From NCBI GenBank assembly GCA_042569785.1, contig JBHPGW010000067.1, positions 1 through 13,552 of the forward strand: a stretch of 13,552 nucleotides of DNA, read 5' to 3'. The notes beneath the pieces were generated by a model that saw only the letters and a program-made list of their open reading frames with translations, was not told where the DNA came from and did not search any database. Within the stretch, counting starts at the first letter, position 1. Each line of letters begins with the position of its first letter. This DNA comes from JBHPGW01 sp042569785. Its GTDB lineage: Bacteria > Planctomycetota > Phycisphaerae > Sedimentisphaerales > Anaerobacaceae. Position numbers and translations under genes: made by a program. Positions 1 through 5,585 of the stretch are shown one piece after another.

Positions 1-259
1 AATTTTTGCGCGCTTTTGCAACTTTTCACACTTTTACCTGCGCAAATGATTGAAAAAATCCCCCTTTTTAACCCAAAAACCCACGTTGACCTAAAACAAC
101 ACCCCCAAAATCCGTGAAAATCCGTGCCAATCCGTGGTTAATTATAGAAAATTATAGTCGTCAATCCATGAAATCCTGTGGCTAAAAAAAAACAAAAACG
201 GTTTCCGCCGCAGGCAGGTTCCGCAATTTTGAATTTTTATTTTTAACTTTTAAATTCTA
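1..259. other. non-coding region left of mnmA
   Basis: AT-rich stretch with homopolymer runs and no supported gene on either strand. The only open frames are about 20 codons long and lack ribosome binding sites. Apart from the 10-bp repeat at 107-180, I see no recognisable element. It lies downstream of mnmA, and the gene to its left is outside the window. Confidence 0.5.
107..180. repeat. decanucleotide tandem repeat (AATCCGTG core)
   Basis: TCCGTG starts at 111, 121 and 131, an exact 10-bp period. The first two units are identical (AAAATCCGTG, 107-116 and 117-126) and the third is CCAATCCGTG (127-136). After a gap, two degraded units follow at 161-180 (TCAATCCATG, AAATCCTGTG). No reading frame is supported through it. 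The units are too short and unspaced to be CRISPR. It is most likely an intergenic repeat family downstream of mnmA. Function unknown. Confidence 0.6.
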
Positions 260-280
260 AAGCCAGCCATCGGCTGGCTT
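260..280 (-). terminator. hairpin terminator of mnmA
   Basis: AAGCCAGCC (260-268) pairs perfectly with GGCTGGCTT (272-280) around a 3-nt loop. It begins 3 bp beyond the mnmA stop codon. On the minus strand the stem runs into TTTAGAATTT, so the U-tract is interrupted and termination may be partial. The position and the perfect 9-bp GC-rich stem make this the natural mnmA terminator. Confidence 0.6.
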
Positions 281-283
281 GAG

Positions 284-1399
284 TTATTCTATGGTTCCGC
301 CGGCGATTATGTTATCGTCTGCGTTGTATATTACCAGTTTTTGGCCGGGGGTTGGGGCGAATTGCTCTGTTTCAAATTCTACTGTCATTTTCTCTGCGGC
401 GGCCTCTATCAGTTTGCACGGCTTAGGGTCGCTGTAGGAACGTATCTTTGCGAAGACTTGCGAATCAGATACAAATTCTTCGGGTATCAGAATATTAATA
501 TCCCCGGCTGTAGCTGTCTTAGACGAGATTTCGTCTTTGGTTCCAAGTGCTACGATGTTATTTGCTGGGTCGATCTTTCCTACGTAGAGAGGCTTTCCCC
601 CTGCAAAGCCCAGGCCCCTTCTTTGGCCGAGTGTGTAATTGGCGACACCTTTATGTGTGCCTATTACATTGCCCCGCATATCGGTCAGGTCGCCGGGCTT
701 TTCAGCTTCACCAGTACTCAAAACAGCCCTGTAATCACCTTCGCCGGCGAAACAAAGCTCCATACTCTCGGACTTGCCAGCAACGCTTAGGCCGAGATCA
801 GCAGCGATCGAGCGGACTTTTTCTTTAGTCAAATCCCCTAACGGCAGAACAAGATGCCCAAGTCTTTCGCGAGCAATGCCGTATAAAAAGTAGCTTTGGT
901 CCTTGGTATGGTCAACAGCTCTGCCGAGAGTTGCTCTGCCGTTGACCTTAGAGACTTTGGCGTAATGGCCTGTAGCCAGGTGTTCTATGCCGAAAGTGGC
1001 AGTTATCATATCCCAGAGCAGTGAGAACTTCAGCAGGGTATTACAATCAACGCATGGGTTCGGTGTTTGGCCAATAGAATATGCCTGCCTGAACTTTTCT
1101 ATTATAAGCTCATTGAAAGCCTCGGCAACATCAACGTAATAGTGGCTGATCCCCAGATCACTGCAGACAAGAGCGGCATCAGCACCGCAACAGCCCCTTT
1201 TTCCGCTATCGCATGAAACCGGTATTTTCATTGTAATACCCAGCACATCCCAGCCCTGCTGTTTTAGAAGCTGTGATGTAACGGAGCTATCGACGCCGCC
1301 GCTCATGAGTACAGCTATCTGTTGAGTCGATCCGCCTTTGGGTTGCCATGGCGAGAAACTCGGTTCTAATAACTTTATTTTAGACATACCAAATTTCAT
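284..1399 (-). CDS. mnmA: tRNA-specific 2-thiouridylase MnmA
   Basis: Cytoplasmic enzyme that thiolates U34 of tRNA-Lys, -Glu and -Gln using ATP and a protein-bound persulfide. Visible in the 371-aa product: the PP-loop ATP-pyrophosphatase motif SGGVDSS at residues 33-39; the catalytic cysteine in NPCVDCN (C116); the persulfide cysteine in ELCFAGEGDYR (C216); and ATGHYA at 142-147. The C-terminal beta-barrel ends in VIYNADDNIIAGGTIE. Length is normal for the family. The first ATG (1399) has no good Shine-Dalgarno sequence. A second in-frame ATG at 1387 (MSKIKL) is equally possible, and about 20 residues precede the conserved core either way. It is transcribed alone, divergent from the Rrf2 gene, from the promoter at 1426-1455. 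A second cysteine-rich patch (GCCGADAALVC, 69-79) is present. Identification is secure. Confidence 0.96.
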   Translation of the reverse strand: MKFGMSKIKLLEPSFSPWQPKGGSTQQIAVLMSGGVDSSVTSQLLKQQGWDVLGITMKIPVSCDSGKRGCCGADAALVCSDLGISHYYVDVAEAFNELIIEKFRQAYSIGQTPNPCVDCNTLLKFSLLWDMITATFGIEHLATGHYAKVSKVNGRATLGRAVDHTKDQSYFLYGIARERLGHLVLPLGDLTKEKVRSIAADLGLSVAGKSESMELCFAGEGDYRAVLSTGEAEKPGDLTDMRGNVIGTHKGVANYTLGQRRGLGFAGGKPLYVGKIDPANNIVALGTKDEISSKTATAGDINILIPEEFVSDSQVFAKIRSYSDPKPCKLIEAAAEKMTVEFETEQFAPTPGQKLVIYNADDNIIAGGTIE

Positions 1400-1425
1400 C
1401 GATTTTACAATTTCGCTAAACCGGC

Positions 1426-1455
1426 ATTATAGCAGATATCCCAATAAAATAACAA
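1426..1455 (-). promoter_or_regulatory. sigma70-type promoter of mnmA
   Basis: Read on the minus strand: TTGTTA (1455-1450), an 18-bp spacer, then TATAAT (1431-1426). A TG dinucleotide one base upstream makes an extended -10 (TGCTATAAT). The predicted start is near 1419, about 20 nt before the first mnmA ATG. An AATATC/GATATT inverted repeat (1454-1470) abuts the -35. Confidence 0.6.
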
Positions 1456-1643
1456 TATCCCTGAGATATTTTGTGGTACCATGAATATCCTTAGACAAGG
1501 TCGTTTTTTTTGTCCTTTTCTGACCAAAGAGTTGATTTTAGGCGGTTAATAGTAGTTTTCCCTCAGCTTGTTATAAGGCATTTTAACCTGCAAAATAAGG
1601 AATATCCCGATAGTAATATATTTTTAACCGGCGTAAAATTGAA

Positions 1644-1649
1644 TATAAT
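1644..1649 (+). promoter_or_regulatory. -10 box (TATAAT) upstream of rrf2
   Basis: Perfect TATAAT at 1644-1649, with only a weak -35 (TTTTTA, 1621-1626, 17-bp spacing). The start point would be near 1656. An overlapping alternative is TTGAAT (1639-1644), 16 bp, TAAAAT (1661-1666), with a start near 1673. Both would transcribe rrf2 and mazG. The sequence alone does not decide between them. Confidence 0.4.
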
Positions 1650-1723
1650 TCGTTAATGGCTAAAATATTCACAATAACCGTAATGTTAGTTTTTTTAATT
1701 TTTTGGTTTAAAGGAGAACAAAA

Positions 1724-2119
1724 ATGAGAATTAGTAGATCTACAGGGTACGCGCTATTGGCAGTTGGCTATATCGCCAAGAATCAGGAAGAAAAGGGTAT
1801 TATTCTTTCACAGGCAGTCTCTAAACAGTATAATATACCGTTAGAGTACCTGTTGAAGATACTCCAGCAGTTGGTCAGGGCGAATGTGCTTCGCAGTAAG
1901 AGAGGCCCACGCGGCGGTTTTAGGCTTGGCAGACCGATCAAGAAGATATCAATGCTTGCGATCATCGAAGCTGTTGACGGTCCTCTCGTCAGTCAGCTTG
2001 ACTTGTCGGAAAACACCGCAAAAACAAAGTATGGTACCAAGTGTGAGCAGGTTTATGAAAAAGCCATCGCACAGGCCAGGCTCGTTTTTGATAGATGCAA
2101 GATCGCTGATCTGCTTTAA
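1724..2119 (+). CDS. Rrf2-family transcriptional regulator
   Basis: A 131-aa winged-helix DNA-binding protein of the Rrf2/IscR/NsrR family. These usually sense Fe-S status, NO, redox state or cysteine supply. Visible: the family start MRISRSTGYALLAVGYIA; a recognition-helix region around 28-58; and the wing motif RGPRGGFRLGRP (60-71), followed by an IIEAVDGP segment (80-87). The three closely spaced cysteines that hold the cluster in IscR-type members are missing; only C107 and C125 are present. It may therefore sense something else or act without a cluster. The start is set by AAAGGAG (1710-1716), 7 nt before the ATG. The mazG-like gene follows 29 bp downstream, so the two are probably co-transcribed. 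Family assignment is firm; the regulated genes are unknown. Confidence 0.88.
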   Translation: MRISRSTGYALLAVGYIAKNQEEKGIILSQAVSKQYNIPLEYLLKILQQLVRANVLRSKRGPRGGFRLGRPIKKISMLAIIEAVDGPLVSQLDLSENTAKTKYGTKCEQVYEKAIAQARLVFDRCKIADLL

Positions 2120-2148
2120 TTTGTGCACCTTAGTTTTAAAGCTGTATT

Positions 2149-2412
2149 ATGCGAATTGCTGAATTTCAAGAGTTGATCTCTCGCAGATATGAAGAGCGTG
2201 ACCGCCAGCGAGGTCTGCCAGCTACCTTTATGTGGTTTATTGAAGAGGTCGGAGAGCTTGCTACAGCCTTGCATGGACAAGACGCTGACAATAAGCAGGA
2301 AGAATTCGCTGACGTGCTTGCATGGCTTTGTACCCTCGCCAATATCAGCGACATCAATCTTGAAAAGGCTTGTGAGAAATACAGCAAAGGAAATATTACA
2401 GGCTTTAAGTAG
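2149..2412 (+). CDS. MazG-type nucleotide pyrophosphohydrolase (small)
   Basis: An 87-aa all-alpha NTP-PPase of the MazG superfamily. These enzymes hydrolyse (d)NTPs, often damaged ones, to NMP and pyrophosphate. The Mg-binding signature EExxE...ExxD is intact: E32, E33, E36 (FIEEVGELATAL) and E52, D55 (EEFADVLAWL). Length fits a single-domain MazG-like protein rather than the two-domain E. coli MazG. The Shine-Dalgarno sequence is poor, so translation may depend on the upstream Rrf2 gene, which ends 29 bp before it. A strong terminator follows directly. The substrate cannot be read from sequence; dCTP-, dUTP- or house-cleaning-type activity are all possible. Confidence 0.85.
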   Translation: MRIAEFQELISRRYEERDRQRGLPATFMWFIEEVGELATALHGQDADNKQEEFADVLAWLCTLANISDINLEKACEKYSKGNITGFK

Positions 2413-2432
2413 TCAGATAGCAAGAGTTTTAT

Positions 2433-2477
2433 AACAGCGTCTGCTTCGATTCGTTGAGACAGACGCTGTTTTTATTT
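2433..2477 (+). terminator. intrinsic terminator of rrf2-mazG
   Basis: AACAGCGTCTG (2433-2443) pairs perfectly with CAGACGCTGTT (2460-2470), an 11-bp stem with a 16-nt loop, and runs into TTTTTATTT. It lies between the convergent mazG-like gene and the transporter gene. On the opposite strand the stem is followed by ATAAAACTC, so it may also act weakly on the transporter transcript. Confidence 0.85.
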
Positions 2478-2493
2478 GTGAGTTGAACTTTGC

Positions 2494-4536
2494 TCAGTCG
2501 CCGAGTTCGTTGGGTGATTGAGTCTCTTCGACTTTCCCCGCGGCTGCCAACGCCTTGTAAAAACACCACCCAAAACCGCCTACGATCAAAAGAAATACAA
2601 TGCTCAGGATCACATAGGATATCTGGCTGAGCTGATCACGGGTCACTGGCACGGTATCCTGGACTGTTTGCTGGCTGGTTGAAAAGATCAGCAGCAACGC
2701 CAGGAAGCCGCTAACATCTATGGTCGCTATCATTCCAGCCCAGCGCGCAAACCATGATGGCCTCGTGACTGAGTTGTTATGTTTATCGAGTAGATAGTTG
2801 CTGATAATAATTGCAATTACCGCAGGCGGCAGTGAGAACCATAAGAGCGTATTGTTGTTTCGCCCCTGTAGAGCATATCTGAAGACGATAACGATTATAC
2901 TGGTTGAAACCACAGCAAGTAGAAAAGCTGCCACACCTGCCCCAGTGCCTTGAACCTGTAATCGTTCGCTCGGCTGATTATCTTTGTCACGCGGTCCTCT
3001 GACACAACTGAGGATAATAGCTACAATCGGGGCCAGTATCATAATTGCCAGTCCAACGCAGTTGGGTAAAACCCATTGCCCTTGATCGTCAATCAGTGCT
3101 CTTTGCGTTTTTGTCATGTCATCAAACAAACTCCAAATAAATATTGTCCCGAGAAGCATTGGTATTACGATCCGTATCAGGTAATTCCACCATTTCCCGA
3201 GTTTCCAGTCGCTTCTATCGTTGGCATGCCGGCGCAGGTTGTCGATTCGCCATAGCCATCCGATCACCGCGCATTCGATCAGGCCTACAAAGCCTATTCC
3301 CCACGTGCCGTAGATGGCATCCGCGACGACGCCTAACCAGTTCAATCCGCCCTGAGTAACAAAGACTAATCCAATGGTCAGCCCCACAAGACTCATAACC
3401 GGCAATACGATCTTTCTCTTCCAGCCGGTCTTATCCACCAAGGCCGCCAGGACCGATTCTGTTATCGAAAATGCAGAATCGATCCCTAAAGTAACCAAAG
3501 TAAAAAAGAACACAAAACTCCACCATGCCGATCCCGGCAGTTGTGCCAGTGCGTAAGGGAACGCGACAAAAGCAAGGCCTGGTCCGCCATCAACTACCTG
3601 CTCAACGGTTACCGGATTTCCGGCCTGCGTGGTGACGAAAACCATTCCTCCAAGTGTTGCGAATATCGCAAGTCCTGCGACGAAGCTTGTTGCGAAATCG
3701 GCCAGCCCAATAATCGCGGCGTTGTTGTTGATGTCGCTTTTTCTGTGCAGAAAGCTGGCGTAAGTGATCATAACTCCAAAGGCCAGGCTAAGGGAGAAAA
3801 ACGCCTGGCTAAATGCGTGCTGCCATGTTGAAGGCTTTGCAAGCTCTGAAAAGTCCGGGTTTAAATAGTACGCCAGTCCCTTGATACTTCCGGGAAGCAT
3901 AAGTCCGTTGACCGTAAGTACAAGCAACATTAGCCATGGCAGCGGTACTGTCAGCCAGACGATCTTGCCGACCAGCTTGACCCCTCTGAAAATGCAAAAA
4001 TACATCGCCGTCCACGCTATGGCCAGGGTTAACACAATGTTTGGCCGAATCTTTCCAAGAGAATATCCTGAAGTAGAGCCGAGAAACTCATCGTAGAAGA
4101 ATTGTTTTGCTTTTTGCACTCCTTCTATTCCCTCACCTGCCCATGGCAGAGAACCGCCATTAAATATCCCTACTAAGCTGTGCCAGAGAAAGCTGAAACA
4201 GTAGGCTAGGATTACCGGATAAAAAGTAACAATAACAAAACCAAGAACAATCCCCCACCAGCCGACAAATTCAAGTCTTTTATGCCCTCGCTTGAAAGCC
4301 TCCGGAGCTGCTCTTTGTGTAAAATGTCCCATGCTGAATTCAAGAATGAGCACCGGTACTCCGACTACGAACATTGCGAAAATATATGGTATTAAAAAGG
4401 CAGCACCGCCGTTATCGTAAATTTTATACGGAAAACCCCAGAGGTTTCCTAATCCAACTGCTGAACCGACAGCGGCGAGAATGAATCCGCCTCTGCTGCC
4501 CCAGCTTTCCCTTTGTTCTTCGAGAAGTTGCGCCAT
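2494..4536 (-). CDS. NSS/SNF-family sodium-dependent transporter, extended C-terminus
   Basis: Inner-membrane sodium symporter of the neurotransmitter:sodium symporter family (LeuT fold), probably importing an amino acid or similar solute. Core signatures: TM1 with the Na-site segment AVGLGNLWGFP (26-36) and NGGAAFLIPY (42-51); TM3 around Y106; TM6 FFSLSLAFGVMITYAS (246-261); TM8 with SAFSITES (354-361). The LeuT-like core ends near residue 515. About 165 more residues carry four further hydrophobic segments (about 535-553, 562-583, 597-618, 640-660), making it 680 aa against about 450-520 for typical bacterial members. The residue matching the LeuT gate Arg30 is Gly34, while the partner Asp404 is kept as D406. 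Start supported by GGAGAT just before the ATG. It lies 61 bp downstream of the amidohydrolase gene, probably in one transcript. Substrate not predictable. Confidence 0.93.
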   Translation of the reverse strand: MAQLLEEQRESWGSRGGFILAAVGSAVGLGNLWGFPYKIYDNGGAAFLIPYIFAMFVVGVPVLILEFSMGHFTQRAAPEAFKRGHKRLEFVGWWGIVLGFVIVTFYPVILAYCFSFLWHSLVGIFNGGSLPWAGEGIEGVQKAKQFFYDEFLGSTSGYSLGKIRPNIVLTLAIAWTAMYFCIFRGVKLVGKIVWLTVPLPWLMLLVLTVNGLMLPGSIKGLAYYLNPDFSELAKPSTWQHAFSQAFFSLSLAFGVMITYASFLHRKSDINNNAAIIGLADFATSFVAGLAIFATLGGMVFVTTQAGNPVTVEQVVDGGPGLAFVAFPYALAQLPGSAWWSFVFFFTLVTLGIDSAFSITESVLAALVDKTGWKRKIVLPVMSLVGLTIGLVFVTQGGLNWLGVVADAIYGTWGIGFVGLIECAVIGWLWRIDNLRRHANDRSDWKLGKWWNYLIRIVIPMLLGTIFIWSLFDDMTKTQRALIDDQGQWVLPNCVGLAIMILAPIVAIILSCVRGPRDKDNQPSERLQVQGTGAGVAAFLLAVVSTSIIVIVFRYALQGRNNNTLLWFSLPPAVIAIIISNYLLDKHNNSVTRPSWFARWAGMIATIDVSGFLALLLIFSTSQQTVQDTVPVTRDQLSQISYVILSIVFLLIVGGFGWCFYKALAAAGKVEETQSPNELGD

Positions 4537-4597
4537 ATATATCTCCGTGTGATCGATCGTCCAATTGGCAGGTGGTGGTTCCTGGGATTCTATTCGG

Positions 4598-5377
4598 TTA
4601 TTTTTCTATTCCCAAAAGTTCAAGGCTGTTTTGTTCGATGACGTTTCTAATGTTAGATCTTGGAACTGTAGGAAAGTTTGTTTCTCCGAGAATTTTATTA
4701 AAGCCCAGCAGTGTCTCGATACATTCGCCGGGGTTTTGCGAAGGGAATCCGCTCCCAAATAACAGCTTGTCCATAACATTGTTTTCAAATGCCGCTACAA
4801 CAATATTATAAATTTGCCAGGGACGATTCGGCTTTATAGTCAGATCAGCGTATACGTTTTTATGTTTGGCGATCATCGCCAGCGTCTGCTCGATAAATGG
4901 TCTGCCCATATTCCCGATGATGATCTTCAAATCTTGAAATTCTCCTGCGATCTCATCAAGCAGAACAGGCTGGTCATAACCCAGTACAGCTGTTTGGTCC
5001 AAGGGCCTGCTCGGATGAAAAAAGATCGGCAGATTCAGCTGCTCTGCTAAGGCGTAAAATCTCATAGCCCTGCTATGCGCCGGATGAAAACCGCAAGTCG
5101 AACAATAGAGTACCAGGCCTTTAAGGGCGAGTTTGGAAGTGATGGCAACCAGTGACTTCTCGTTGAGTTTTTCTTTGAGTGGATCCAGCAGCGCAAAGCC
5201 TATCATCTTTTCACTGTGGCTGCTGATATAATCCGCTAAGTTTCGATTGACATCTTTATCGTCGTCACAGCCGGCCAGCACTATGGAGACATCTACGGTT
5301 TCAGCAGCGTCTAAATGCTCAGCGACTTCGACATTGTCTCCAGTCGAACCGATATGAGTGTGACAATCGACTATCAT
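4598..5377 (-). CDS. divergent amidohydrolase-superfamily (amidohydrolase 2-like) protein
   Basis: A 259-aa TIM-barrel protein resembling metal-dependent hydrolases of the amidohydrolase_2 type, cytoplasmic with no signal peptide. The N-terminal metal motif HxH is present (MIVDCHTHIG, H6 and H8), as is a barrel His in FFHPSRP (H121) and a possible Lys at 86. Two usual active-site positions are changed: the expected His in the I-x-x-H-x-G strand is N156 (IIIGNMGRP), and the expected Asp of F-G-S-D-x-P is G210 (LLFGSGFPSQNP). It is short for the family. AGAGGT lies about 9 nt before the ATG. First gene of a two-gene unit with the sodium symporter. It may be a hydrolase or decarboxylase with altered metal binding, or a non-catalytic relative. 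Fold assignment is good; activity uncertain. Confidence 0.82.
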   Translation of the reverse strand: MIVDCHTHIGSTGDNVEVAEHLDAAETVDVSIVLAGCDDDKDVNRNLADYISSHSEKMIGFALLDPLKEKLNEKSLVAITSKLALKGLVLYCSTCGFHPAHSRAMRFYALAEQLNLPIFFHPSRPLDQTAVLGYDQPVLLDEIAGEFQDLKIIIGNMGRPFIEQTLAMIAKHKNVYADLTIKPNRPWQIYNIVVAAFENNVMDKLLFGSGFPSQNPGECIETLLGFNKILGETNFPTVPRSNIRNVIEQNSLELLGIEK

Positions 5378-5418
5378 ATCTTTGTGACCTCTATAATCCT
5401 TTAATAAATCGCAATTAA

Positions 5419-5447
5419 TGAATAATCGATTATTTAATCTGCGTCAA
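5419..5447 (-). promoter_or_regulatory. putative promoter of amidohydrolase-transporter unit with palindrome
   Basis: Minus strand: TTGACG (5447-5442), 17-bp spacer, TATTCA (5424-5419). The -10 is weak. The 14-bp perfect palindrome AATAATCGATTATT (5421-5434) overlaps the -10 and spacer, where a repressor or other dimeric regulator could bind. The predicted start is about 35 nt before the ATG at 5377. Confidence 0.4.
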
Positions 5448-5520
5448 GAAGAAATATTGTCAATTCGCCTTGGATTTAAGGCAGTAGCCCCAATCGCCAA
5501 ATAAGGAAAAAATAAGGCCC

Positions 5521-5549
5521 TTGCTTAAATGGTTCTTTTTTTTTATAAT
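5521..5549 (+). promoter_or_regulatory. sigma70-type promoter of tyrS
   Basis: TTGCTT (5521-5526), a 17-bp spacer, then a perfect TATAAT (5544-5549). The predicted start near 5556 leaves a leader of about 30 nt, too short for a T-box riboswitch. Confidence 0.65.
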
Positions 5550-5552
5550 TCC

Positions 5553-5569
5553 AACTTATATTATAAGTT
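5553..5569. repeat. 17-bp perfect palindrome at the tyrS start point
   Basis: AACTTATA (5553-5560), one central T, TATAAGTT (5562-5569). It sits 3 bp after the tyrS -10 box and covers the predicted start point, the usual place for an operator that blocks initiation. As RNA it would be only a weak AU hairpin, so a DNA-binding site is the likelier role. No regulator can be named. Confidence 0.5.
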
Positions 5570-5585
5570 AAACCCTGAGAAATAA

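Larger units (their letters stand above)
1400..1723. other. divergent intergenic region mnmA / rrf2
   Basis: 324 bp of AT-rich DNA between two diverging genes. It holds the mnmA promoter, the rrf2 promoter region and four copies of an ATATCC motif: GATATCCC at 1435, AATATCCC at 1454, AATATCC at 1484 and AATATCCC at 1601. A 23-codon hydrophobic open frame (1656-1727) ends by overlapping the rrf2 start codon. No tRNA or structured RNA was recognised. Confidence 0.5.

Noticed and set aside
40..118. 23-codon ORF starting at the ATG near position 47
   Set aside because: No ribosome binding site, unremarkable composition, and it ends inside the 10-bp repeat.
107..180. CRISPR array
   Set aside because: Repeat units are 10 bp, contiguous, with no unique spacers and no cas genes nearby.
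341..828. Plus-strand ORFs of 149 and 93 codons across mnmA
   Set aside because: They are antisense shadows of the well-conserved mnmA frame and have no family resemblance.
1493..1533. GACAA/TTGTC hairpin with T-run as a terminator or sRNA end
   Set aside because: The stem is only 5 bp and the T-run lies in the loop, so it is not a credible terminator.
5400..5585. T-box riboswitch upstream of tyrS
   Set aside because: The predicted leader is only about 30 nt. No specifier stem or TGGNACCGCG-like T-box sequence is seen.
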